Shown: in pieces, positions 44,874 to 52,840 of the stretch
Layout of the letters: each line of letters starts with the position of its first letter
How positions within the stretch are numbered: the first letter of the stretch is position 1
DNA from: Janthinobacterium sp. B9-8
GTDB taxonomy: Bacteria; Pseudomonadota; Gammaproteobacteria; Burkholderiales; Chitinibacteraceae
Length of the DNA: 64,000 nt
Assembly (NCBI RefSeq): GCF_000969645.2
Contig: NZ_CP014222.1
Location: 2,669,740 to 2,733,739 of the forward strand
Direction of reading: 5' to 3'
The notes under the pieces: generated by a model
The model's database searches: none
Told to the model about the DNA's origin: nothing
What the model saw: the letters and a program-made list of their open reading frames with translations, nothing else
Position numbers and translations under genes: made by a program

Positions 44874-45024
44874 ACACACCTTATGTCCAACTAATCCCAT
44901 ATTTGGGCAAAGCAGTGCCCTATTGGAATCATTAACCAATTTAAATAGCCCTGTTTTTAGGCGTAAAAAGCCCCGCTAAGAGTATTTTCTCTCAGAGTCA
45001 CAGGAAGAAAAAAGATAAATGGGC

Positions 45025-45053
45025 TTGACGCTGGAGCGCGCGTTGACGATACT
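45025..45053 (+). promoter_or_regulatory. Sigma70-like promoter for a short transcript
   Basis: TTGACG (45025-45030) is followed after exactly 17 bases by GATACT (45048-45053). It points away from tnsA and toward an intrinsic terminator only about 50-75 bases downstream, with no supported coding frame between. Confidence 0.45.
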
Positions 45054-45059
45054 TGAACT

Positions 45060-45130
45060 CTCTACTTTCCAAGTATTTGCCGTTAGGCACGTACGCTCAC
45101 GGGACAAGCCGCAAGGTTTGTCCCGTTTTT
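45060..45130 (+). ncRNA. Candidate small RNA of the Tn7-like element
   Basis: A predicted promoter at 45025-45053 and a perfect intrinsic terminator at 45100-45130 bracket about 70 bases. The region reads on the plus strand between tnsA and the XRE gene, both of which are on the minus strand. Its 3' end touches the XRE stop codon region. No similarity to a known RNA family is evident. It could be a regulatory RNA of the element, or simply an insulator with a fortuitous promoter. Confidence 0.35.
45100..45130 (+). terminator. Intrinsic terminator with GCAA loop
   Basis: CGGGACAAGCC and GGTTTGTCCCG pair around a GCAA tetraloop with one G-T pair, followed by TTTTT. It is directional for plus-strand transcripts only. 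Confidence 0.8.
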
Positions 45131-45551
45131 ACATTGGTCTATCCTCCATTTGTTGCATACGAAGAGACTTGGGTTTTAACAAAGCATTTTTTGCAAGCTC
45201 ATCTTTTATTCCAATAATTTCTTGAATTAAGCGCACTTGAGCTGGATGTAAAGAATCAAGATGCCGGTGAAGATTCAGCAGCATCCAATGAATGTCCTCA
45301 GAGAGGTCAGCAGGGATAATAAACTTACGCTGCGAGGCCTCAACCACCTCATGTAGCTCAGCCTGCTGAAGATCAGATAAAGACAAAGCTTGGATCAACC
45401 GCTCAATAAATTCAGATGTTGGTGGGCCCTTGGTACCTACTTCCAAGGCAGAAATATAGCTCTGCTCATACCCTAACAGCTCTGCTAACTCAATTTGACG
45501 AATACCATGGGTAACTCGAAGCTGATAAAAGTATTTTGAAAATGGTCTCAC
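45129..45551 (-). CDS. XRE-family regulator next to the right end
   Basis: The protein is about 140 residues from a GTG at 45551; the frame extends to a TTG at 45581. The HTH is clear: LRVTHGIRQIELAELLGYEQ, SYISALEVGTKGPP. A helical C-terminal part contains SEDIHWMLLNLHRHLDSL. It lies upstream of the tns operon on the same strand, so it probably regulates transposition genes or itself. The candidate small RNA ends against its 3' end. Confidence 0.75.
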   Translation of the reverse strand: MRPFSKYFYQLRVTHGIRQIELAELLGYEQSYISALEVGTKGPPTSEFIERLIQALSLSDLQQAELHEVVEASQRKFIIPADLSEDIHWMLLNLHRHLDSLHPAQVRLIQEIIGIKDELAKNALLKPKSLRMQQMEDRPM

Positions 45552-45794
45552 AAAAACCCACACATAAATATAAAGGACCAAGAAGAGTAATTAAACAAGC
45601 ATAAAAAGTCAAAGAAAAAAACAACAAAAAACAATTAAATAACACACAAAAAAAATAAAGAAAATATCAAAAAATTAAATTCAAATTAATAATATAAAAT
45701 ACTAATAAAAAAAATAAAAATAACACATTAATTTCAATAAAATACTTATCCAATAAGAAATAAACCATTTAATACGAACCTCTACTCATCAGAT
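45552..45794. other. Very AT-rich segment before the right end
   Basis: Nearly all A and T with long A runs (45,600-45,780). No coding frame. It probably holds the promoter of the XRE gene. The composition is unlike the flanking chromosome. Confidence 0.5.
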
Positions 45795-45830
45795 AAAAAA
45801 TAAGCCCCGCAGTTGCGGGGCTTATTTTTT
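45795..45830. terminator. Bidirectional intrinsic terminator inside the right end
   Basis: AAAAAATAAGCCCCGC and GCGGGGCTTATTTTTT pair around AGTT, with T-runs on both strands. It lies 96 bases inside the element boundary and would block nrdB read-through into the element as well as outward transcription. Confidence 0.85.
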
Positions 45831-45860
45831 AAACACGAAATTCTAATCCTGTAACTGAAT

Positions 45861-45926
45861 GAAAAACTATGAGTCGTTCAATGAAAGACTATCTGTCGTT
45901 TTGGAAGAACTATGTGTCGTTCGACG
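45861..45926. promoter_or_regulatory. Right transposon end with overlapping TnsB-type sites
   Basis: Three copies of AACTATGTGTCGTTC-like sequence begin at 45865, 45887 and 45908, spaced 22 and 21 bases. The outermost, inverted, equals the left-end repeat CGAACGACACATAGT. Tightly packed sites are the right-end hallmark of Tn7. Confidence 0.8.
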
Positions 45927-45931
45927 AATAA
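45927..45931. repeat. Right copy of 5-bp target-site duplication AATAA
   Basis: Matches 20498-20502. It lies between the transposon end and the nrdB stop codon at 45939-45941. Confidence 0.65.
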
Positions 45932-45938
45932 GAAAAAA

Positions 45939-47021
45939 TCAATCCCAGCTCAACGCCCCACCAGTCTGATACTCAGTAACCCGAGTCTCAAAGAAATTCT
46001 TCTCTTTCTTCAAATCAATCATCTCGCTCATCCATGGGAATGGATTGGTCACGCCGGGGAACATTGGCTCTAAGCCAATTTGCTGCAAGCGGCGGTTGGC
46101 AATAAAACGTAGGTATTCTTTGAATTGCGAAGCATTGAGGCCAAGCACGCCGCGGGGCATGGTGTCTTCGGCGTAGGCGTATTCCAGCTCTACGCCGCGC
46201 TTGAATAGGCCGTAAATTTCGGCTTTGAATTCTTCGGTCCAAAGCTGTGGATTTTCCATTTTGATGGTGTTGATCAGATCAATACCAAAATTGCAGTGCA
46301 TAGATTCATCGCGCAGGATGTATTGGTATTGCTCTGCAGCGCCAGTCATTTTGTTCTGGCGGCCCAGCGCCAGAATTTGCACAAAGCCCACGTAGAAGAA
46401 CAGGCCTTCCATAATGCAGGCGAACACGATGATGGAGCGCAGCAGTTGCTGATCTGTTTCCAGCGTGCCGGTTTTAAAGCTTGGGTCGGTCAGGATATTA
46501 ATAAAAGGAATCAGGAATTCGTCTTTATCGCGAATCGAGGCTACTTCGTTGTAGGCGTTAAAGACTTCGCCCTCGTCTAGGCCCAAAGATTCAACAATAT
46601 ATTGATAGGCGTGGGTGTGGATGGCTTCATCGAAAGCTTGGCGCAGTAAAAACTGACGGCATTCTGGCGAAGTAATTTGGCGATAAGTGCCCAAAACGAT
46701 GTTATTAGCAGCAAGGCTGTCAGCGGTTACAAAGAAACCCAGATTGCGTTTTACCAAACGGCGCTCGTCATCGGTCAAGCCGTTCGGGCTTTTCCAAAGC
46801 TCGATATCGCGCTGCATATTTACTTCTTGCGGCATCCAGTGGTTTGCACACTGCGCCAAGTATTTTTCCCATGCCCATTTGTGCTTAAACGGCACCAGCT
46901 GATTAACGTCGGTGGTGCCGTTAATCACGCGTTTATCTGAGGCATTTACGCGCTTGGCGGTGGCCGCTTCAAGGTTGATGGCTACGGCTGGAGTGCTGAT
47001 TTCGTCGTCAAAGTTGAGCAT
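45939..47021 (-). CDS. nrdB: Ribonucleotide reductase class Ia small subunit (NrdB)
   Basis: The protein has 360 residues. The di-iron/tyrosyl-radical centre is readable: [10 protein letters not shown] supplies the Asp ligand, [10 protein letters not shown] supplies Glu, His and the radical Tyr in the E-x2-H-x3-Y pattern, and later ligands lie in EGLFFYVGF and [10 protein letters not shown]. It provides the radical to NrdA for dNTP synthesis. The C-terminus GGALSWD would dock to NrdA. A Tn7-like element abuts its 3' end, 12 bases after the stop. It is separated from nrdA by three genes on the same strand, which is unusual because nrdA and nrdB are normally adjacent. Confidence 0.95.
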   Translation of the reverse strand: MLNFDDEISTPAVAINLEAATAKRVNASDKRVINGTTDVNQLVPFKHKWAWEKYLAQCANHWMPQEVNMQRDIELWKSPNGLTDDERRLVKRNLGFFVTADSLAANNIVLGTYRQITSPECRQFLLRQAFDEAIHTHAYQYIVESLGLDEGEVFNAYNEVASIRDKDEFLIPFINILTDPSFKTGTLETDQQLLRSIIVFACIMEGLFFYVGFVQILALGRQNKMTGAAEQYQYILRDESMHCNFGIDLINTIKMENPQLWTEEFKAEIYGLFKRGVELEYAYAEDTMPRGVLGLNASQFKEYLRFIANRRLQQIGLEPMFPGVTNPFPWMSEMIDLKKEKNFFETRVTEYQTGGALSWD

Positions 47022-47105
47022 TACAAGTCCTGTCTTACTGATGTTAATTCTTACTGAGGTGGGTGCTCAGCAGGCGTGTTTTAATAGGTTTTACTGTATT
47101 GATAC

Positions 47106-47660
47106 TTACTGAGCTGGGTTGCTCAGCAAGCGGGTTTTTATATTACTAGTGTCGCTAACGCCGTACTTCTGACCCAAGGCGTAAAAATCGCGTTTATGCT
47201 GATCGCTCATTTTCAGGCTGGATTGAAAACTCAGCGCCAGATGTACCTCACCTAGGTAAAGCACTTCTCCGGCTTTGACTTCAAAACTTTGCCCTATCGG
47301 CATTTGATCACGGCGCTGCTGTGGCCAGCCGGCTGCGGTGTAAATCCAATCGCCTAGCGCCTGCTGCACCGTATATTGGCCGGGCGCTAAGCTTAATAGA
47401 TGTAGCTTGCCGATGGCATTTTTATTCGGCGCGGCGATGGTGTCGAGCACAATGCTGGCGTTTAAATCGATCGGCCCCTTGGGGCCTTGTAAGCGTAGCC
47501 ATGCGTTAGCGCTATCTTGATCAAAGGAGTTCAGCGTTAGGGCCACAACCACATAACCCTGATCTACAGGCGGGGTCAGCTTGCCTTGCAGCACGGCCAC
47601 GGGTGTGCTGGCACAGGCACTTAAAAATAAAACGGTACTGAGAATTAAACTTTTAAACAT
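47106..47660 (-). CDS. Lipoprotein, paralogue of the next gene
   Basis: The protein is 184 residues from the ATG at 47660, giving a lipoprotein signal MFKSLILSTVLFLSAC with lipobox LSAC. The body has QGYVVVALTLNSFDQDSA, then APGQYTVQQALGDWIYTA, GEVLYLGEVHLAL and DQHKRDFYALGQKYGV. The same pattern occurs in the upstream gene at 47669-48226, so they are tandem duplicates. Likely membrane-anchored in the periplasm; function unknown. Confidence 0.75.
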   Translation of the reverse strand: MFKSLILSTVLFLSACASTPVAVLQGKLTPPVDQGYVVVALTLNSFDQDSANAWLRLQGPKGPIDLNASIVLDTIAAPNKNAIGKLHLLSLAPGQYTVQQALGDWIYTAAGWPQQRRDQMPIGQSFEVKAGEVLYLGEVHLALSFQSSLKMSDQHKRDFYALGQKYGVSDTSNIKTRLLSNPAQ

Positions 47661-47668
47661 TGGGATGC

Positions 47669-48226
47669 CTAGTGCAGTAAGCGGGTGGTAACAAGGCTGG
47701 TATCTTGCACTCCCCACTGCTTTAATTGATAAAAATCGCGCTGCGTTTGATCGCTATACGTTAGGGCTGGGGCAAAATTAAGCTGGGCTTTAATCTCGCC
47801 CAGATATAGCACTTCGCCTGCGGCAATTTGAAAACGCCGCTCTATTTTAAAGTGCGGCTGCCCGCCCCTTCCGTTCGATGCATTTACCGCCCATTCTCCC
47901 CACGCTTCACTTACCATATAGCTGCCTGCTGCCAGTGGCAAAACCCATAGCCGCCCACGTGTTTCTGCATCTGGCCCGCTGATCACATCGCGGCTGATAT
48001 CGGCGCGCAAGCTGTGCTTACTATCTGCACCGACCAGCTCCACTTGCAGCTGGGCCCGATCCGATGACAAAGATTGCACGCTTAAAGCCAGCACCACATA
48101 GCCCTGCCCTGCGGGTGGCGCAAGGCGGCCATTTTCAATTTGCATCGTGGGCTGCGCGCTACAAGCGGCAACGAGCGCACTGGCCACACCCGCCACGGCC
48201 TGCACACATCGGGATAGCAAGCTCAC
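47669..48226 (-). CDS. Lipoprotein, paralogue of the previous gene
   Basis: The protein has 185 residues with an N-terminal hydrophobic signal and lipobox-like LVAACS. It shares QGYVVLALSVQSLSSDRA, GSYMVSEAWGEWAV, GEVLYLGEIKAQL and DQTQRDFYQLKQWGV with the downstream gene (roughly 35-40% by eye). The start overlaps the stop of the adenine deaminase gene by four bases, so the three are probably one transcript. Function unknown. Confidence 0.75.
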   Translation of the reverse strand: MSLLSRCVQAVAGVASALVAACSAQPTMQIENGRLAPPAGQGYVVLALSVQSLSSDRAQLQVELVGADSKHSLRADISRDVISGPDAETRGRLWVLPLAAGSYMVSEAWGEWAVNASNGRGGQPHFKIERRFQIAAGEVLYLGEIKAQLNFAPALTYSDQTQRDFYQLKQWGVQDTSLVTTRLLH

Positions 48227-49251
48227 TTGGCGATACAGGCGATGCGTAATACTTCGGCACGCCAGCGTGCTTTATCGGCGTCTGGCAACCAAGATGCTTC
48301 AAAGCTGTGGTTAATCAATTGGATCACTTCACTTGCGGATAAATCCATGGCGGCGCGGCAAGCTAATAAATTAGCGTTGAGGTAGCCGCCAAAATACGCC
48401 GGATCGTCAGAATTCACCATGGCGCACAGGCCCGCTGCCAACAAATTACGTAAATTATGTTTGGCCAAATCGTCCACCACGCAGAGCTTTAAATTTGAAA
48501 GCGGGCAAACGGTGAGCGGAATACGCTCGGTGGCAAGGCGCACCACCAAGGTGGCGTCATCGGTGCAGCGCACGCCATGATCGATACGAGACGCGCCGAG
48601 TAAATCCAACGCCTCAGTAATATAAAAGGCAGGGCCTTCTTCACCGGCATGCGCCACGGCAGGCAGGCCCAGTTCGCGGCAACGCTTAAATAATTTTTGG
48701 AACTTAGCTGGCGGATGGCCCAGCTCGCTGGAGTCCAACCCTACACCATCGATTTGTGCCAAATACGGCAGCGCCGCGTCCAAGGTGGCTTTGCCATCGG
48801 CTTCGGATAAATGACGCAAAAAGCACAGAATCAGCTTGGAGCTAATGCCTAGTTTATCGGTGGCATCTTGCAGGGCGCGGGTAATACCAGAGATCACCGT
48901 GCCAATATCAATGCCACGCGCGGTATGCGTTTGCGGATCAAAAAAGATCTCGGTGTGCACAATATGATCGGAATAGGCGCGTTCGCAATAAGCCCAAGTC
49001 AGATCGTAAAAATCTTCTTCGGTGACCAGCACGCTGGCACCGGCATAGTACAAATCTAAAAACGATTGCAGATTATCAAAGGAATATGCGGCGCGAACTT
49101 CTTCTACATTGGCGTAAGGCAGTGCAATGCCATTTTTTTGCGCCAGCTCGAACATCATTTCAGGCTCTAAAGTGCCTTCAATATGCAGATGCAGCTCGGT
49201 TTTAGGTAAGGCGAGGATCAGTTGATCGACAGGGTGCAGGGCTTCGGTCAT
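48223..49251 (-). CDS. Adenine deaminase (adenosine-deaminase-like, type 2)
   Basis: The protein is 342 residues from the ATG at 49251. The amidohydrolase zinc ligands and catalytic motifs are present: ELHLHIEGTL, AVAHAGEEGP, and MVNSDDPAYFGG. The segment CPLSNLKLCVV is the variant I associate with adenine deaminases, as against CPTSN in adenosine deaminases. It converts adenine to hypoxanthine in purine salvage. It lies between nrdA and nrdB, with REP-like repeats separating it from nrdA. Confidence 0.85.
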   Translation of the reverse strand: MTEALHPVDQLILALPKTELHLHIEGTLEPEMMFELAQKNGIALPYANVEEVRAAYSFDNLQSFLDLYYAGASVLVTEEDFYDLTWAYCERAYSDHIVHTEIFFDPQTHTARGIDIGTVISGITRALQDATDKLGISSKLILCFLRHLSEADGKATLDAALPYLAQIDGVGLDSSELGHPPAKFQKLFKRCRELGLPAVAHAGEEGPAFYITEALDLLGASRIDHGVRCTDDATLVVRLATERIPLTVCPLSNLKLCVVDDLAKHNLRNLLAAGLCAMVNSDDPAYFGGYLNANLLACRAAMDLSASEVIQLINHSFEASWLPDADKARWRAEVLRIACIAK

Positions 49252-49310
49252 TTGACTCTCAAGGTGTTTGGTGGGGTGTTGCAATGACTTAATGGTAGGG
49301 CTATGGCAAC

Positions 49311-49511
49311 GTAGGGCGGGTGCAACCCGCGGGTTTCACCCGCCCTACGAGACCTCAAATTACGGAAAAATAGAAAAAAACCGATTTTTTGTAGGGTGTG
49401 CAAATCGTTTTTCTTGCGCACCAGCTTTTGGTGCGCAACGACTTCGTCGTTGTACACCCTACGAAACTTGATGCCCATCGCACGTGGGCACAAAAGCGTG
49501 CCCACCCTACA
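49311..49511. repeat. Cluster of three REP-like palindromes
   Basis: GTAGGGCGGGTG...CACCCGCCCTAC lies at 49311-49348. GTAGGGTGTGCA...TGTACACCCTAC spans about 49,391-49,462 with an inner GCGCACC/GGTGCGC hairpin. CGTGGGCA...TGCCCAC then CCTAC is at 49,483-49,511. All three share the GTAGGG/CCCTAC border. They fill the nrdA-adenine deaminase gap and match copies near 60, 553 and 7,347. Confidence 0.7.
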
Positions 49512-49514
49512 TTT

Positions 49515-52376
49515 TTACTGGCAGCTTTCGCACTCTGGGTTATCAATCGAGCAGAATTTCATATCTGTTGCAGGCAAAGCTGCGTCGATTGCGGCCATGG
49601 CGGGCGCGGAGCTGATCGAGTTAGCACCGGCTGCCGAGGTGTTGGTGTACACCCCATCTACCGCAACCGAGTTCAACTCGCCACCGCTACCGGTGGATTT
49701 TTCTGCTGCAGTGGCTGCCATGGTGCGTAGGTAGTAAGTGGTTTTTAGGCCACGTAACCATGCAAATTTGTACAGCTCGTCCAGCTTCTTGCCCGATGCG
49801 CCAGCAAGGTAAAGATTGAGCGATTGGCCTTGGTCGATCCACTTCTGGCGGCGCGATGCGCATTCAACCAACCAGTTTGGATCCACTTCAAACGCGGTTG
49901 CATACAAATCACGCAGGTCTTGCGGGATGCGTTCTACTTTAGACACCGAGCCGTCAAAGAATTTCAGGTCTGAGATCATCACTTCATCCCACAGACCACG
50001 CGCTTTTAGATCACGCACTAGGTATTCATTCACCACGGTGAACTCACCCGACAAGTTCGATTTCACGAACAAGTTTTGGTACGTTGGCTCGATACACGCC
50101 GATACGCCGATGATGTTGGCAATGGTCGCTGTTGGCGCAATCGCTAGGCAGTTTGAATTGCGCATGCCGTGGGTGCGAACGCGTTCACGCAGCTGTGTCC
50201 AATCCAAGCGTGAGCTGGTATCCATTTCCAGATAGCCACCGCGCTCTTCTGCCAGCAATTTAATCGAATCTTGTGGCAATACACCGCGATCCCACAGACT
50301 GCCTTTGTAGCTAGGATAAGTGCCGCGTTCTTGCGCCAGCTCGGTGGATGCCCAGTAAGCGTGGTAAGCCACGGTTTCCATCGATAGATCAGCAAACTCA
50401 ACCGCTGCATCTGAGCCGTAAGGCAGGCGCAACATATGTAAGCAATCCTGGAAGCCCATAATGCCCATACCCACCGGGCGATGCTTCAGATTGGATTCAC
50501 GCGCTTTACGCACCGGGTAGAAGTTAATGTCGATCACGTTATCCAGCATGCGCATCGCGGTGGTGATGGTGCGTGCCAGTTTATTGGTATCGAGTTCGCC
50601 ATTTTTGATGTGGTTCACCAAGTTTACCGAGCCCAAATTACATACCGCAATTTCGTTTTCGTTGGTGTTCAGGGTGATTTCTGTACATAGATTCGAGCTA
50701 TGCACCACGCCTACATGCTGCTGCGGGCTGCGGATATTGCAAGGATCTTTAAAGGTAATCCAAGGGTGGCCTGTTTCAAACAGCATAGAAAGCATCTTGC
50801 GCCATAAGCCCAGCGCAGGAATCTTCTTGGCGATTTTCATTTCACCACGCGCGGCTTTTGCTTCGTAGGCTACGTAAGCTTTTTCAAAATCTTTACCAAA
50901 CTTGTCATGCAAATCAGGCGCTTCGGATGGGCTAAATAAAGTCCAGTCAGCGCCCTGCATCACGCGCTTCATAAATAGATCTGGAATCCAGTTGGCGGTA
51001 TTCATATCGTGCGTGCGGCGACGATCATCACCGGTGTTCTTACGCATTTCGAGGAATTCTTCGATATCTGCGTGCCAGGTTTCAAGGTAGGCGCAAACCG
51101 CCCCCTTACGCTTGCCACCTTGGTTTACCGCTACGGCGGTGTCATTGACTACTTTAAGGAAAGGCACAATCCCTTGCGACTTGCCGTTGGTGCCCTTGAT
51201 ATGGCTACCGAGGGAGCGCACTGGCGTCCAGTCGTTACCCAAGCCACCGGCGTATTTAGACAGCAACGCGTTTTCTTTCAGCGCTTCGTAAATGCCTTCC
51301 AGATCATCAGACACGGTGGTGAGGTAGCAGCTAGAAAGCTGGCTACGACGGCTACCGGCGTTAAATAAGGTAGGCGTCGAGCTCATAAAATCAAAGCTGG
51401 ATAAGACGTTGTAGAACTCGATCGCGCGCTCTTCGCGGTTGATTTCATTCATCGCCAAGCCCATCGCGACGCGCATAAAGAAGCTTTGTGGCAGCTCGAT
51501 GCGGCTGTCTTCGATATGCAGGAAATAACGGTCGTAGAGGGTTTGCAGGCCAAGGTAGCCGAATTGGTAATCACGGCTATGATCCAGCGCCGCGCCCAAT
51601 TTGGCTAAATCGTACTGGGCGAGGTTTTCATCCAGTAGCTCAGCATCGATACCGCGCTTGATAAATTGCGGGAAGTAATCGGCATACTTGGATGCCATTT
51701 CTTCGTGGCTGACTTCTTTGCCTAATACTTCTGAGCGCAAGTTGTTTAGCAGTAAACGCGCTGTTACAAAGCTATAGGCCGGGTCTTTTTCAATCAGCTG
51801 ACGTGACGACATAATCAGCGCGCGGCGAACTTCTTCCGCCGGTACGCCGTCGTAAACGTTTTTAAGTGTTTCAGCCAGCATGGCAGCTTGGTCTGTGGTG
51901 CCTTCCAGGCCTTTGCAGCAGGAAGCGATCAGCTCTTTTAATTGCGCTAAATCGAGCGGACGGCTGCTGCCATTCGGATACAACACATTAATCGCGTGAT
52001 GATGCTCTGGCTCAAAGCGGGAATGACGCTCTTTGCTGCGCTCTTCGCGGTATAAAACATAGGCGCGGGCCACATCGTGCTCACCAGCGCGCATCAGCGC
52101 CAGCTCGACCTGATCTTGAATATCTTCAATATGAATCGCGCCGCCTTCTGGCTTACGACGCATCAGCGCTGATACAACGGATTCAGTCAGCTGCAAGGCT
52201 TTTTGACGCACGGCGGCGCTGGAAGCGGCATCACTGCCTAATACGGCGATAAACGTTTTGGTCACTGCTACGGTGATTTTATTCGGTGCAAATGGCACCA
52301 CAGATCCATCGCGGCGAATGGTTTTGTATTCAGCATAGCTGCTGTGCTGCTGAGCAGTGTTAACGCTATCGGTCAT
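49515..52376 (-). CDS. nrdA: Ribonucleotide reductase class Ia large subunit (NrdA)
   Basis: The protein has 953 residues, longer than E. coli NrdA (761). The extra N-terminal length is explained by two ATP-cone-like regions: about 18-110 (KTIRRDGSVVPFAPNKIT) and about 128-225 (INVLYPNGSSRPLDLAQL). The catalytic barrel has SQLSSCYLTT, NLCTEITLNTNENEIAVCNL and the late PTATIANIIGVSACIEPTYQ. The tail CSIDNPECESC provides the redox cysteine pair for reduction by thioredoxin. Promoter elements for NrdR and DnaA lie just upstream. Confidence 0.95.
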   Translation of the reverse strand: MTDSVNTAQQHSSYAEYKTIRRDGSVVPFAPNKITVAVTKTFIAVLGSDAASSAAVRQKALQLTESVVSALMRRKPEGGAIHIEDIQDQVELALMRAGEHDVARAYVLYREERSKERHSRFEPEHHHAINVLYPNGSSRPLDLAQLKELIASCCKGLEGTTDQAAMLAETLKNVYDGVPAEEVRRALIMSSRQLIEKDPAYSFVTARLLLNNLRSEVLGKEVSHEEMASKYADYFPQFIKRGIDAELLDENLAQYDLAKLGAALDHSRDYQFGYLGLQTLYDRYFLHIEDSRIELPQSFFMRVAMGLAMNEINREERAIEFYNVLSSFDFMSSTPTLFNAGSRRSQLSSCYLTTVSDDLEGIYEALKENALLSKYAGGLGNDWTPVRSLGSHIKGTNGKSQGIVPFLKVVNDTAVAVNQGGKRKGAVCAYLETWHADIEEFLEMRKNTGDDRRRTHDMNTANWIPDLFMKRVMQGADWTLFSPSEAPDLHDKFGKDFEKAYVAYEAKAARGEMKIAKKIPALGLWRKMLSMLFETGHPWITFKDPCNIRSPQQHVGVVHSSNLCTEITLNTNENEIAVCNLGSVNLVNHIKNGELDTNKLARTITTAMRMLDNVIDINFYPVRKARESNLKHRPVGMGIMGFQDCLHMLRLPYGSDAAVEFADLSMETVAYHAYWASTELAQERGTYPSYKGSLWDRGVLPQDSIKLLAEERGGYLEMDTSSRLDWTQLRERVRTHGMRNSNCLAIAPTATIANIIGVSACIEPTYQNLFVKSNLSGEFTVVNEYLVRDLKARGLWDEVMISDLKFFDGSVSKVERIPQDLRDLYATAFEVDPNWLVECASRRQKWIDQGQSLNLYLAGASGKKLDELYKFAWLRGLKTTYYLRTMAATAAEKSTGSGGELNSVAVDGVYTNTSAAGANSISSAPAMAAIDAALPATDMKFCSIDNPECESCQ

Positions 52377-52422
52377 AGGGCTCTCATTGAGTTGCGCGTG
52401 CGGCTAAGTGGGCACGTCTCGC

Positions 52423-52431
52423 TGTGGATAA
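52423..52431. promoter_or_regulatory. DnaA box upstream of nrdA
   Basis: TGTGGATAA is the exact complement of the consensus TTATCCACA, and TGTGGATTT follows at about 52,435. DnaA control of nrd genes is known from E. coli; here it is inferred from position, about 50 bases from the nrdA start. Confidence 0.55.
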
Positions 52432-52454
52432 TTCTGTGGATTTCTTGTGGAGAA

Positions 52455-52470
52455 ACACTATATGTAGTGT
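52455..52470. promoter_or_regulatory. NrdR box 1
   Basis: ACACTATATGTAGTGT is a near-perfect match to the palindromic NrdR consensus (ACACWATATATWGTGT). Confidence 0.85.
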
Positions 52471-52486
52471 TTAACAAGAAGAGTTA

Positions 52487-52502
52487 ACACAAATACTAGT
52501 GT
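52487..52502. promoter_or_regulatory. NrdR box 2
   Basis: ACACAAATACTAGTGT begins exactly 32 bases after box 1, which is three helical turns, the spacing used by NrdR pairs. Together they indicate repression of nrdA when dATP is plentiful. Confidence 0.8.
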
Positions 52503-52788
52503 CTTTCAGCGAGATAGGCAAGTGACGGATGGGGATGAAAAGAGAGAAGGTAAAGACTAAAAAAACGAGCTTAAGCAAAGCGAGTATTTATGCGGTTTTA
52601 ACGCTGTTGTGCATAAGTAACAAGACAAAAAAACCGATTATTTACATCGTCAAAAACGGCTAAAAAAGCCTGAAACAAGCCCTTGCTACGGGGCGGGCCT
52701 TCAGCCGTTCTTACGATGGCCAATTGCCTAATAAACAATCATTCTGCATTTTCTGATGCGGCAGATCGGCCAGTAAGCTAGCAAAAAA

Positions 52789-52820
52789 ATGAGCTTTGTT
52801 CACCGAAGAACAAAGCTCAT
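52789..52820. terminator. Bidirectional terminator
   Basis: ATGAGCTTTGTTC and GAACAAAGCTCAT pair perfectly, flanked by A-run and T-run. It ends the phosphatase operon on the minus strand. The rest of 52,377-52,840 holds the nrdA control region. Confidence 0.85.
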
Positions 52821-52840
52821 TTTTAGAAATACAACGCGGC

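Larger units (their letters stand above)
20503..45926. mobile_element. Tn7-like transposon with defence cargo, inserted behind nrdB
   Basis: The ends share CGAACGACACATAGT in inverted orientation, and each end continues into further GACA-containing repeats. The tnsA-tnsB-tnsC-tniQ operon lies at the right end with tnsA outermost, as in Tn7. AATAA flanks both ends. The right end is 12 bases beyond the nrdB stop, recalling Tn7 behind glmS. Cargo from left to right: IS3 fragments, an NlpC/P60-like gene, an IS3 element, XRE regulator, type II CBASS, AbrB-like protein, Cys-phosphatase, DAC plus two-TM effector, Gabija-like pair, HNH protein. The outermost triplets (CTC and CGT) are not the TGT usual for this group, so the boundary could be off by a few bases. 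Confidence 0.85.

Noticed and set aside
45025..45130. Guide RNA of a CRISPR-associated transposon
   Set aside because: No Cas12k or Cascade genes and no repeat-spacer units. TniQ is long and TnsD-like, fitting fixed-site targeting.
20503..45926. Tn5053/Tn402-type (TniABQ) element
   Set aside because: A TnsA endonuclease gene is present, end sites are arranged as in Tn7, and no resolvase gene is seen.
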